Below, piece by piece: positions 25,165 to 38,041 of a stretch of DNA of 64,000 nt (position 1 is its first letter; each line of letters opens with the position of its first letter). The stretch is from contig JAMSLZ010000007.1 in the NCBI GenBank assembly GCA_026027325.1, positions 1,240,001-1,304,000 on the forward strand, written 5' to 3'. Position numbers and translations under genes: made by a program. This stretch comes from Actinomucor elegans. Lineage: Eukaryota > Mucoromycota > Mucoromycetes > Mucorales > Mucoraceae. The notes under the pieces were generated by a model that had not been told where the DNA came from, did not search any database, and was given only the letters and a program-made list of their open reading frames with translations.

Positions 25165-26364
25165 ATGCTTGCCCGCCGCCTCTTTGTCAACTATGGTCTT
25201 AAGCAAACCTTTGGATTAAGATGTATCTCTACAGAAGCAACCAAAGAAGCTTATTTGGAACACTTGGAAGGTGGTATCTCTGTACTGAAGCTGAATCGTC
25301 CCGCTTCAAGAAACGCTTTATCTGTCAATTTAGTCAACGAGTTCAGACAGGCTTTAGCTGATGTTCGATTCTCTAGGTAAGAAAAAGAGAACATCCACTA
25401 AAAGGACATATTCTAAAGCAATTTATCTAGTGAGTCTCGCGTATTGATCGTTCAAAGTGCTGTTCCTGGAGCATTCTGTTCTGGTGCTGATTTAAAGGTA
25501 ATTTCAATCATTATTATTATATATATAGGGTTGAAATAGACTACTGAGACGTATGATCTAGGAACGCGCTACTATGAGCCCTACTCAAGTAACCCAATTT
25601 TTATACAATTTGAGAAAGGCATACAGAGAATTAGAGGTACTTTGTAAACAAATAACCTGGAACACAAAGGACTAAAAGTATACTGTAGACATTACCCATC
25701 CCTACTATTGCTGCCATTGATGGTCCTGCTTTTGGTGGTGGATTAGAAATGGCTTTATCCTGTGATATGCGTGTAGCAGGTATAATTAACAAACTATGAA
25801 CTGAATAACATTAAATCAACTATATGTGTATTACAGGTCCTACTGCTAAGATGGGATTGACTGAGACAAAACTTGCTATCATTCCAGGGTAAAGTTGAAC
25901 AAGATAGAAAAAAAAAAGAGGCATTATTAATTTTATCCGTAATATATAGTGCTGGTGGAACCCAAAGATTGCCTAGATTGATTGGTATCCCCAAGGCTAA
26001 AGAACTGATTTTCACTGGTGAGATTATGGATTCCAACAAGGCCAAGGAATATGGTGTTGTGAATCATTCTGCAGAAAACAGCGCATTCGAGAAATCATTG
26101 GAAATCGCCAAATCGATTCTTCCTCAAGGTCCTGTTGCTATTCGTATGGCCAAGTTGGCTATTGATCGCGGATCGCATTTAGACATGTAAGTTATAGAGT
26201 TTAACTATATATAGAACATACATCATAATACTGTTTATCATGACAGGGACTCTGGTTTGGAGATTGAACAATCTTACTATGCCCAAGTCATTCCTACCGA
26301 AGATAGATTGGAGGGCCTCAAAGCTTTCAAGGAAAAGAGAAAGCCTGTCTACAAGGGCCGTTAA
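25165..26364 (+). CDS. AUH: AUH-type enoyl-CoA hydratase (3-methylglutaconyl-CoA hydratase), mitochondrial
   Basis: Seven exons (25165-25376, 25431-25497, 25562-25636, 25689-25779, 25837-25888, 25950-26186, 26247-26364) give 283 residues. Crotonase fold: [21 protein letters not shown] (oxyanion hole), [38 protein letters not shown]. The C-terminus [23 protein letters not shown] is close to AUH itself rather than to short-chain ECHS1. AUH hydrates 3-methylglutaconyl-CoA in leucine breakdown and can also hydrate itaconyl-CoA to citramalyl-CoA. The leader ([20 protein letters not shown]) is a good matrix-targeting sequence. An upstream in-frame extension starting at 25069 is hydrophobic and probably leader, so the ATG at 25165 was chosen. 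Confidence 0.92.
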
Positions 26365-27035
26365 ATTACACATTTACTATTCAGTGTAATAAAATAGATT
26401 CTAGTTTACCATGTACATTGGCTGTATAAGTTGATTTTGAGAGGCTCGGAAATAGCAACTATACTGGTTATTTCGGGCAATGCCTAATGTTTCTAGTATA
26501 GAATATGATGGAAGGTAAACGGATGAATAACCAAGCAAGAGCTTCATACTGTACGTTGAGATAGACATAAAATTGTTTATACATGGTCCGTTTGAGGCTG
26601 GTCCATTTAGTAAGCCATTTGTAAGTGCTTTGACCAGACCATAATCCAAGCTGAGTAATTAATGATGCAATTAGGTCACCTGCGCAGGCGTATATTTTGG
26701 GGATAATCGATGAGTATACCTCTTTACGCTAGAGGATTGAGAATGTAACATAACCAGCAGACTTTCGAAAGTCTATTGCGTCTATTACTTTAGCTAAAAC
26801 TTATAAATGCAATCAGGAGAATAAAAGTAAGATCTACGCCCAAATGTCAGAAATCTTGGTCTAAAGTTTATTCGTTGACCATGGAAAAGCTCTTTTGGTA
26901 CCTTGTGTTACTTAGTTTATGAATTATTCAGCATGTAATAATCCATACACAGGATTCAGAGCATATAAAAGGAACACGTCAAATCAAGCTTTTCTTATTC
27001 CTTATCATCTAAGTACAATAATCAACACACTCAAA
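26365..27035. other. Intergenic region with the OYE promoter
   Basis: 671 bp; no gene. The minus-strand frame at 26401-26649 is unremarkable. A TATAAAA lies at 26964-26970, 66 bp before the OYE ATG. Confidence 0.6.
26964..26970 (+). promoter_or_regulatory. Probable TATA box of the OYE gene
   Basis: TATAAAA located 66 bp upstream of the ATG at 27036, a normal spacing for an inducible fungal gene. Confidence 0.6.
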
Positions 27036-28148
27036 ATGACTACCACTACCAAAGCTATTTTCTCTCCCATCAAGGTCGGTAACAAGAACTTGCAGCATCG
27101 CGTTGTTCTTGCTCCTTTAACTCGTTTCAGAGCCACTCTCGAAGGTGTCCCATCTGATCTCCAAATAGAATATTATAAACAAAGAGCTTCAGAAGGTGGG
27201 CTTTTGATTACGGAAGGGACCTTAATTTCACGACTTGCTGGAGGTTACAAACAAGCTCCAGGCATTTATTCCAAGGCACAGATTGAGGGATGGAAAAAAG
27301 TCACTGCTGCTGTACATGCAAAGAAGGCCTATATTCACTTACAACTCTGGCACATTGGTCGCGCTGGATCCAAATATCTCAACCCTAATCAGGAACAAAT
27401 CGTGTCTGCTTCTGCCATAGCTATCTCGGGTAAGGACAGTGATGGCCAAGATTATGAAGTCCCTCGTGCACTCGAAATCAGTGAGATCAAAGCTATTGTT
27501 CAAGACTACCGTCAAGCCGCACTGAATGCTATAGAAGCTGGATTTGATGGTGTTGAAATCCACAGCGCAAATGGTTATCTCTTGGACCAGTTCATCAATT
27601 CGTCTAGCAACAAACGTACCGATATCTATGGCGGATCCATTGAAAATAGAGCTCGTTTCCCACTCGAGGTTTTGGACGCTGTAGTTGATGCAGTTGGCGC
27701 TGAACGTGCTTCTATTCGTTTCTCTCCTGGCACAACTTTCCAAGACATGTATGATGATACTACCGTAGAGACTTGGAGCTATATCACTCAGCAAATTCAA
27801 GACAAGCATCCCAACTTGTCCAACTTGCACTTTGTCGAGGGCCGTGCTCAAGTGCATACCACTGATGGTCCTAATACAATTGATACACTTGAACCTTATC
27901 GTCAAATCTGGAAGGGTCCTTTCATCTCTGCTGGGGGTTTCTCTACTTCGAAAGAGTTTGCTATCGAAATTGCCGAGAAGACTGGTAATTTAGTGGCTTT
28001 TGGTCGTGCATTTATTGCTAATCCTGATCTTCCTGAACGTCTTCGCAACGGCTACGAACTCAACAAGTACAACAGAGCCACTTTCTATAATCATGATTCG
28101 AATGGCTATATAGACTATCCTTTCTATGAAGACTCCAAGAAACAATAG
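27036..28148 (+). CDS. Old Yellow Enzyme family NADPH dehydrogenase (ene-reductase)
   Basis: A single exon of 370 residues. FMN-dependent TIM barrel: LFxPIKVGN-type start (FSPIKVGNKNLQHR), APLTRFRA (FMN-contacting Thr), LLITEGT, HLQLWHIGRAG, and the active-site H176-x-x-N179-G-Y in EIHSANGYLLDQFINSSSNKRTDIYGGSIENRARFPLEV. The C-terminal phosphate-binding part reads ISAGGF and VAFGRAFIANPDLPERL. OYEs reduce activated C=C bonds of enones and oxylipins and respond to oxidative or electrophile stress. It lacks introns, unlike every neighbour. The chosen start is the ATG after the TATA-containing leader; an in-frame upstream start at 26919 would put that TATA inside the CDS. Confidence 0.93.
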   Translation: MTTTTKAIFSPIKVGNKNLQHRVVLAPLTRFRATLEGVPSDLQIEYYKQRASEGGLLITEGTLISRLAGGYKQAPGIYSKAQIEGWKKVTAAVHAKKAYIHLQLWHIGRAGSKYLNPNQEQIVSASAIAISGKDSDGQDYEVPRALEISEIKAIVQDYRQAALNAIEAGFDGVEIHSANGYLLDQFINSSSNKRTDIYGGSIENRARFPLEVLDAVVDAVGAERASIRFSPGTTFQDMYDDTTVETWSYITQQIQDKHPNLSNLHFVEGRAQVHTTDGPNTIDTLEPYRQIWKGPFISAGGFSTSKEFAIEIAEKTGNLVAFGRAFIANPDLPERLRNGYELNKYNRATFYNHDSNGYIDYPFYEDSKKQ

Positions 28149-29137
28149 TTTATCATTCATTCATTATAACCTTATTCACATACTCTATTTGCATACCTAG
28201 ACTATTAAAATAAAGGCTTTTTTCATTAACTCATTTCAACAGTTCTTCTAATGGATCTGCCTTTGATATGCTCTCTATACAAGCAATTGGATTTTCTTGG
28301 GCACAGCAAAATAAGATATTTTGTTATTGTGAAGTTTGAGTGTCTATAACTTTCTTTCAGCTGGATTTTGAGTAATAAAAATATGTTCACACCTATAAAG
28401 AACGTTAGCAGCTTTAATTTGCGTATCAAACGGTACAGAAACGATGTTATGTGTCCTTAAAATAATGGAGTTCCCTAGATACGGAGAATGATATACATTG
28501 TACTTTTTTTTTGAAATAATCAATTAGACTCCATTTGACAAAAAAAAAATATAAATTAAATATCATTATGGACTATAACAAACAGATTTCCGACTTGTAT
28601 TATTATCCTTAATACTGCCAAACACTTAATATAAGCTTATTAACATTGTGAAGTGATCGATTTTCATTGGATGGCGATGACTTGACGGGTACTCCACCAC
28701 TACCAAAGGCTCGTTCGAGATCACGCAACCTTTTTTTTTAGCAAAGTCTTTGATCCTCTTTCTTTTACTAATGAACTACTGATACGCGCACCATATCTTA
28801 TTACATAATTTGATGGTTCATTAAATAAGTCAAATATTATTTACTATTTCCGTCGCTCCAAGATGCTATTAGCTAAAAGTCAGCCTTCAGTATTGTTCAT
28901 AAACGCAAGCATAACTTGAGTATTTAATAATAATAATACAAATATTTTTGTATACAATTGTGCATGTTAAACCTTATTTGCTTATAAACACTGCTTCAAA
29001 AATGTTTCCATAAATCTACAAAACAAAAACAAAAAAAAAGAAATGTAGACAATAGATTTCTAAATGGATTATACAAGAGATTTCCTTGTTTGAGGCTTTT
29101 TCGAAAACTACTTTTCAAAATCTCTAGATCTTTCAGG

Positions 29138-29420
29138 CAATCTCGGTCGCATGTCGCATCAGATCAGTAGTACCTATTCAAAATGGAATGCTGTATACAT
29201 CAGAATCGTTACTTAACTAAAATACAATGGGGTTATGATGAGTTAATAATTGGTTGGCAGCAAATGTCATACATGATTTCATGCAAATTAGTGCTATTGG
29301 CTTGTAAATCTCTCAATAGATCTTGATTTAATTCTGCATCCGAATAGTAATGTATGTTTAGGATGAGTTGCTGCTTCTAACAAGACATTCAATTAAGCAA
29401 AAATATAATGACTATATCAT
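29138..29420. repeat. Decayed dispersed repeat copies
   Basis: The segment 29138-29183 matches, in reverse orientation, 41930-41975 over about 45 bp (shared TTTTGAATA and GATGCGACAT cores). A segment around 29185-29250, and a second around 29360-29420, resemble 33315-33375 (shared TTAACTAAAATA- and AAAATATAATG-type cores after a GTTGCT). Identity is roughly 70-75% by eye. No coding capacity or target-site duplication could be made out. Confidence 0.4.
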
Positions 29421-29784
29421 CATGCTAACGATATTTCATGTAAACAATGCCTCATCTGTAGATCTTTTGGTTGCTTTTTATCAAATGTCGCATTCAATAT
29501 GTAACCAGGATAAGCAGTTGCATTGAATAAGATAAAGATATTATTGTACTTTATGCTCAAATATTTAAGTTACCTGAAAAATTTATACGTTGCTTTTTGG
29601 GTTCTCGGCTTTAAACGTTCCAAACAAAGCATTCAAGTGCATCTTTGAGTATAAATAATGCATTACAAATGATAATGTCTCAAAAGTATGACGCATCACT
29701 AAACACAGCCAAAATTTGAAAATAAATAACAAGCATTCTAGTAAAATAAAGATAATCATTTTCTGTGTCTAAATAAGGAGGTTA

Positions 29785-29796
29785 GGGGGGGGGGGG
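29785..29796. repeat. 12-nt G homopolymer
   Basis: A run of twelve G in very AT-rich DNA. A similar ten-G run lies at 42385-42394. Confidence 0.9.
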
Positions 29797-30203
29797 ATTA
29801 TAGTAGCCTCAAAAGCTAAAATAGATCCAAGTGGATTAAAAGAGTGCCACATGTACGGTAGGACGAAGCCGGATACATTCTTAGCCAATAGATGTGTCCC
29901 GAACAATGGGGTTTTCAGGAGATAATTGTTATGCACCTGGCTTGGCAATTAGTATATTTAGGAGTGCCTGAATGTGCCTGAATATAAATTTATGATGGAT
30001 TCACTATCCAATGTCTTCTCGTGAAAGATTTCGCTGGCTCACTATGCCACGATAAATTAGTGAAATGCGGCTTATAGTACTGTGACTGGTTTTACTTTCA
30101 AGTGAATAGCTCAAAGAAGAAGGCCTTGATAAGTCCGATAGAAAATTTTTTTAACGCTGCGCAGGTTTTGGCTAGGCAGAATGGAAAAAAAAAAAAAAAA
30201 TGA

Positions 30204-30211
30204 GGGCGCCC
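30204..30211. promoter_or_regulatory. GC palindrome in the PABP promoter
   Basis: GGGCGCCC, an 8-bp perfect palindrome in otherwise very AT-rich sequence, about 200 bp upstream of the PABP ATG and just after a poly-A run. A candidate factor-binding site; no known factor is assigned. Confidence 0.35.
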
Positions 30212-30361
30212 GAAAGGATTATAGATGATTTTATTGGATTTCTACTTACTGTTTCCTTTCTCTTTCTCTTTCCCTCTTTTTTTTTCCTCTTCTTTTCGAC
30301 GTTTATTCGCCGTTTTCTTAATTGTCTAATCTCATTCATTTTGGGTTTGACATTTCAATAA

Positions 30362-32409
<2,048 letters not shown>

Positions 32410-33646
32410 GTACCTTTTGTTCCTACTTTTTTTGTTTTAAAAAATTAACACCTTAATAAAGAAGAAGTAATAATAAGAGAACCCCTATACACAATCTGTC
32501 CATAATCAGTACATTTGAGAAAGAAGTGCCTTGTTAATCTACGCTAATATTTGTTGTTGATTTTTTTTTCTTTACAACATTTTTACGAATGTGGTAAACG
32601 CTGTGCACCCAAAGTGTTGAGTGGGGGAGGGGGTATTATTACTGCAAGTAATAATAAATTTTATTTCATTGTTGTAGCATTTGCACAGTTACATGTTCTG
32701 ATCTATTATGCTTATTTAAGTACTGCTATGCGCTTTAAAAAGGAATTCAGGAACAAGAAATGAATTGGTAGGCCACTATCACTAACTAGACACATCGTAG
32801 ATATATATAAAAAATACCACAATAATAATTTAGATGATAATGAATCAAGTTGCTCATTCATTGAATTGCCTATGCCACAACTTAAATGTTGGTAACTAGA
32901 CCCCTCTTACCTTTTATTGAACAAAAAAAAAAGGTATCAATATATTGCTTCAACTATAGAAATCAAAGTTGCTTTAGCATTAACCCAAAAATGTCAAAAA
33001 GTGACACAAAATATACACCATTATAAGCTGTTCTCATATTTCATTGGCCATTGAAGTTTCGTTGGTTTGCTCAAAACCAGAAAAGAAGTTTTAGAAATAA
33101 TATTGTCAAAAATACTAATATATATCTACATACTCCTATGGATCGTGGACCTACAATAATTATAGATTGTGTCTGAATAGATCTTTTAAAGTCTGAAATA
33201 TAATGGTGAAGTGAAACAAAAACTGATGACACACTTCAGGATTTATCCCTTTTCCATCATATCTAGATCCATCGACAGATCCTCTATTAATATCAGATGT
33301 TATGACTACTGCATGCCAAGAATGGGTTGCTATATCTGTTAGAGCCATTAATTAACTAAAATATAATGTATTTATGATACATCAGCGTTTGGAGATAGAT
33401 TACATACATTCCCTTTAAATTAAATCATAGGTTCATAGACCTCTTTACTGGTCTCAGTTTAATATCTCATCTGATTATCATTAGCCCTATTTTGAATGAA
33501 CTGTTATATTGATTAGAATTTTTAATAAAAAAGCAAGTTCAGGTAAACGAATATTGACCGAAACTTCGGATAAACTATGCGCGTCGTACCCGAAATTCTT
33601 TTTTTGTTCGTGTCTGTATATAAAGCTTGCTTTTATAAACTGAACA
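32410..33646. other. Intergenic region with a repeat relic
   Basis: No gene seen. Contains a G-rich patch (about 32621-32635), AT tracts and, at about 33286-33390, a degenerate copy related to the repeat at 29.1-29.4 kb. TATATAAA at 33617-33624 lies just upstream of the next gene's ATG. Confidence 0.5.
33286..33390. repeat. Degenerate copy of the dispersed repeat
   Basis: Resembles 29155-29250 and 29360-29420 in the same orientation. The best-preserved part is the block TTAACTAAAATATAATG (about 33351-33367), preceded by a GTTGCT. Seen by eye only. Confidence 0.35.
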
Positions 33647-34289
33647 ATGTACTTGTTGCGCAGGACATTACTGAGTAAACGATTATATTCAACAAAGCCA
33701 TGGTCCTATCAGGAAGCAACTGCTTGGCAAAAGGCATTTAACCAACAAGCCATTCCAAAAGAACATGTGTCCATTTCATTTAGTCGAAGCAGTGGTCCTG
33801 GAGGCCAAAATGTCAACAAAGGTTCGTTTGTACCTAAGAAAAAAAAAGCATTCGACCCAATGTCATTACTCATATTATTTCAGTCAGTACAAAGGTTGAT
33901 CTGCGACTATCGCTTTCAAAAGCTAATTGGATTCCTGATTATGCCAAAGAGAAGCTAAAGAGTTCACCTCACTTACGGAAGAGTAAAAACAACGAGTTGA
34001 TTATTACTTCAGACAAAACCAGATCACAAGCCAAGAATATACAAGACTGTTACAGTAAATTGACGCAAATAATCAAGGATTCTGTTGCAGTAACAAAAGA
34101 GCCAGATCAATCGACTTTATTACGTATCGAGCAGCTGTAAGAGATACTGAGATATATTATTGATTATACGCTTCTGAATACCTAATATTATATAACAGAC
34201 GTAGTATTGAAGACAAGCACCGTAAAGAGTTCAAAAAGAAGCAATCACAAAAGAAGAGTGATAGAAGATCAAAAGGATCAGATTATTGA
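33647..34289 (+). CDS. PTH4: ICT1/Pth4-type mitochondrial peptidyl-tRNA hydrolase (ribosome rescue)
   Basis: Three exons (33647-33821, 33884-34136, 34199-34289) encode 172 residues. The catalytic GGQ (residues 52-54) sits in SRSSGPGGQNVNKVSTKVDLR, the codon-independent release-factor motif. The protein ends in the lysine/arginine-rich tail typical of ICT1/YaeJ (HRKEFKKKQSQKKSDRR), which enters the mRNA channel of stalled ribosomes. The leader (MYLLRRTLLSKRLYSTKPW) targets mitochondria. It lacks the domain 1 of canonical RF1/RF2. Whether it is a mitoribosome subunit, as human ICT1 is, or a free rescue factor, as yeast Pth4 is, cannot be told. Convergent with the hypothetical gene at 34416. Confidence 0.9.
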
Positions 34290-34415
34290 TTATTACTATT
34301 ATTATTATTGCTGGTAGTATTTTGTCCAGTACTACTGCTTCTATTCACCCATTTACCAATTTTAGCCTATATGTGTATACATGAATAAACATTAGCTTCC
34401 TGGTTGTACATTAGC

Positions 34416-34982
34416 TTACAGAAAATTCACCTTGAAACCTGAAAACAATGGAGTATCAGAGCTTTTTCGACGATGTCGTTGATCTTGTTCAGGCTTAAAG
34501 TTGATGACTGGTACAGTAGAAGAAGTCATGGAAGGCACATTCATTAAAGAAGAAGAAGCAGGTGTAACGACAGCTGCATTACTATTATTGTTATTGTTAT
34601 TATCCAAGTTTTTGGCTATTGAAACATCACTTTCTGCTTTATCAATTGATTGAAGCACTGATTCTTCTTCATCAAACTTTGTGACGGATGAAGAACATGG
34701 TTGATGCGGCTGTGATACCCATGGTTTGCTTATGATTGATGTGGTAGAATTGATATCTTCGGATTCTTTAGAGTGAATAGAACGATGCACTAATAATGAT
34801 GATTGAGCAATGGATAAAGAGCAATCTTGCTTTCCAACGGTGTCCTCTTCTTCTAGTACTTGATCGTCATTATTGTCGCTTTCGGGGCTTTTGTTATTAT
34901 GATCGCTGCTATTATGCTGCCACCATCTCCAAGAGCTTTTTTTGTTAGTAGTTGGTTTATTAGTCAAAGACGAAGAACTCAT
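34416..34982 (-). CDS. Hypothetical Ser/Asn-rich protein
   Basis: A single 188-codon frame. Mostly low complexity: Ser- and Asp/Glu-rich, with an Asn run around residue 127 and a conserved-looking SSWRWWQH near residue 18. There is no transmembrane segment, and a basic HRRKSS lies near the C-terminus (a possible kinase site). I recognise no family; the protein is probably disordered. The start is the ATG at 34982, 66 bp downstream of the TMEM256 gene's stop on the same strand. The frame could be extended upstream to 35036, but that part is Phe/Leu-rich leader sequence. Confidence 0.55.
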   Translation of the reverse strand: MSSSSLTNKPTTNKKSSWRWWQHNSSDHNNKSPESDNNDDQVLEEEDTVGKQDCSLSIAQSSLLVHRSIHSKESEDINSTTSIISKPWVSQPHQPCSSSVTKFDEEESVLQSIDKAESDVSIAKNLDNNNNNNSNAAVVTPASSSLMNVPSMTSSTVPVINFKPEQDQRHRRKSSDTPLFSGFKVNFL

Positions 34983-35048
34983 AGTTTCAGAACAAAGAGA
35001 AAAAAAAAGGAAAGAAGATTTAATAACAATAAACAAAAGAAAAAAAAA

Positions 35049-35531
35049 TTACAATAAAAGGGCTGCCCATCCAGCCATCATAGCCAAACCTCCTAAGGGT
35101 GTGACTGGACCAAGAGCACGGAACTTTTCGCGTTGAAGCGTTAAAAGATAAATGGTTCCACTAAACATAATCGTGCCACTCAAAATCAATGGTGAAGCAG
35201 CAGGGTGTACACGTCGAACACTGGGGGGAATAGACGAAAGAGCTAATAACGCGACACCGTGAATGATTTGGAATTCAGCAGCCATAGCCCAGTTCTTTAT
35301 GTGTTTATATTAGCAAAGTAAACCTCCTACATAGATCTGCTATATTTTACCTTCAGTTTAGTAGGGTTATCCCCAACAACCTTGGCAAGTCCATGAGCTC
35401 CATAAGCACCCAAAGCTAATCCAGAGACGCCTATTCCGTAAAATGATTAATAAAGAAGATCTCTAGTGACGTGGTAATCTAGTCTGATTACCCAAAAGAC
35501 TGCCTGCTCTCCAGTAGAATTGAGAGGCCAT
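35049..35531 (-). CDS. TMEM256: TMEM256/DUF423 small membrane protein
   Basis: Three exons on the minus strand (35492-35531, 35351-35430, 35049-35294) give 121 residues. The family hallmark GxxGVxLGAYGAHGL is seen as GVSGLALGAYGAHGLAK, with later elements EFQIIHGVALLALS, LSGTIMFSGTIYLL and VTPLGGLAMMAGWAALLL. Four hydrophobic segments are expected. Function is unknown; bacterial members (YwdK/YgdD) and TMEM256 are inner or mitochondrial membrane proteins. It lies head to tail with the AFG3-like gene, whose stop is only 100 bp upstream, and with the hypothetical gene downstream. Confidence 0.88.
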
Positions 35532-35631
35532 GATAATTATTATTTACGAGAAAGAAAAGCACCCGTCTAGTACATGCAAATTTGTAATGGGAAAAAGCCG
35601 GCCCGGGGTTTCTATCGGAACTAAATGTTTA

Positions 35632-37872
35632 TTACTCTTTTGACTCATTTCTATCTATTAATGTTGATTCCATAGGAAATGATCGTTTGCCTAATAGTGC
35701 TTCCATATCTAAAGTCAAAACTTGTATTAATAATCAAATGCATAAGACAAGTTATCCATACAATGTACCTTCTCTCGTTAAAACTTCTTTTGTCAGGAGT
35801 AATTGAGCTACTTTTTCAATTTCTGCCTTTTTCGAGGCTAATAACTCTGTTGTTCGCTCCAATGCCTGTGAAACCATTTTTCTGGCTTCATCATCAATAA
35901 GGGAACCAGTCTTTTCTGAATATGGCTTTTGAAACGAAGGCTCATTATCATCCTGTTGATATGACATGGGCCCAAGTGCCTTATTCATACCGAATATTGC
36001 AACTTGAGAGTATGCCATGCGCGTCACTTTCTTTAGATCATCTTGTGCGCCAGTTGTGATGGAAGAAAAAAACATTTGCTCCGAAACTCTTCCACCTAGC
36101 GCCACACACATACGATCCAGCAGCTGTACTTTCGAGAAAAGAAATTGATCTTTGGGCAAGTAGTGCGCGTAACCTAAAGCACTACTACCTCGGGGGATTA
36201 TCGAGACTTTGAGTAACGGTTCAGCATGTCTCAAAAACCAGCCAGCAACTGCATGTCCTGCTTCATGGTAAGCTACTGTTGTTCTTTCTTCTGGCGAAAG
36301 AACGCGCGACTTCTTTTCGATACCGGCAATAACACGTTCGATGGCCATCTCAAAATCAAGTTCTACCACTTCATCCTTACCATTGCGGGCAGCTAAAAGG
36401 GCAGCCTCGTTACATACATTATGGATATCAGCACCTGCAAAACCTGGCGTGAAAGACGCCAACTTGTGCGCCAGATCATTTACGTCCAACTTGACATCTA
36501 CCTTGAGGGGCTTCAAATGAACCTTGAAGATTTCAGCTCGACCTCCAATATCAGGCTTATCAATAACGACGTGTCGATCGAACCGACCAGGCCGCAAAAG
36601 AGCAGGATCAAGCACATCAGGTCGATTTGTGCCTGCCAATACCACAACATGATCATGGGAGTGAAATCCATCCATCTCGACTAATAGTTGATTCAATGTG
36701 CTTTCTCGTTCATCGTTTCCACCAGTAAACTGTCCTACTTTGCCCCTTGCTTTACCAATCGCATCTATTTCGTCAATAAAAATGATACAGGGTGCGTTCT
36801 CTTTTGCTGTATTGAATAGATCGCGTACACGGGAAGAGCCTACACCCACAAACATTTCAATAAACTCTGACCCTGAGACGCTCAAGAAAGGCACACCAGC
36901 TTCACCAGCAGTGGCTTTGGCCAGCAGCGTCTTGCCTGTACCAGGAGGGCCCGATAAAATAGCACCTTTTGGTATAGTAGCGCCCAACCTTTCAAATCGT
37001 TCTGGATCTTTGAGGAACTTGACAAACTCCATAATTTCTTCTTTTGCTTCATCAGCACCTGCTACGTCCTTGAATTTGACATGGACCTTTGTTTCCTTAT
37101 CAAATAGTTTTGCTTTACTTTTCCCTATATTGAAAATACCTGTCTGGCCACCTCCAGTTGCTGCATGGCGTCCCATATAAATAAAGAACCCAATGAGTAA
37201 GAGTGTAGGTACAAACTGGATCAGTGTGTTGGCTAAGCCGCCCGTCGTATGATACGATATCGGAATACGTTCTTGATCTGGAATACCTAGCTTATCTTGC
37301 ACGCGTTCCAGTTGATTCTCGAAATGATCGATGGAGCCAATACTGAAATAAAAGACGGTATTAGGTGGATCTTCCGCCAGGAAGGATTTAGATTCGGGCC
37401 GTAAAACAACTTGAACGTAGCTTTTGTTCATCACATTCAGTTCTTGCACAAGTCCTCTTTCCAGTAAATTCGATTTGAACTCTTGAAAGGTGACTTCACG
37501 AAAATGGTTGCTATTGACTCCGAGTATAGACCATAGAAGAATAGAGCCTGTAAGTAATGATACCAAGGTATACAGCTCATTGTTTTGTGAGGGTGGCGAT
37601 GGAGGTTTAGCGCTGTTGTGATTCTTTTGGTTTTGGGACCTGTTTGAGTCCAATGGTGTGAGGTTTTTGTGTTTTTTTCCGCCGTTAAAGAAGCTTTCAA
37701 ATCCTTTTGGTATGTTTGGTGGTTGGTTATTTCTATTGTTATCTGAAGAAACATAACGGCGTTGTTGACTGAATATACAATTTGATTTAGGTATTGGTAT
37801 CGATTTGTGCGTTCTGTAGCGTATCAAGCCTTTAAAATCTCGGATGATAATGTATTTAGTGTTCTTCAACAT
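35632..37872 (-). CDS. AFG3: AFG3-type m-AAA protease subunit (FtsH family), mitochondrial inner membrane
   Basis: A long exon (35769-37872) and a short 3' exon (35632-35708), separated by a 60-nt intron, encode 726 residues. Order: basic N-terminal targeting region, TM1 (about 101-118), FtsH_ext intermembrane-space domain, TM2 (about 213-233), AAA+ module with Walker A GPPGTGKT (308-315), pore FVG, Walker [10 protein letters not shown] (363-371) and the second region of homology [19 protein letters not shown], then the M41 zinc protease HEAGH (536-540). Two membrane spans mean m-AAA (matrix-facing), not Yme1/i-AAA. The last exon supplies [12 protein letters not shown], matching the AFG3/AFG3L2 C-terminus. 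The complex degrades unfolded inner-membrane proteins and matures bL32m. Divergent from the SDR gene, 169 bp away. Confidence 0.95.
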
Positions 37873-38041
37873 GGTTAATCAAGAAATAAAGAGAAGAAAA
37901 CAATGACAAGTAATTATGCTAAAGCAGTAATTCAGATATAAGCGGGGTTGATATATCAAATGCGCGTGATGAGGTGTAACCTGTAGTATTCTAAGTCAAA
38001 CATATAGATTGCAACTGCCTTTTTTCTTTGAAACAAACAAA

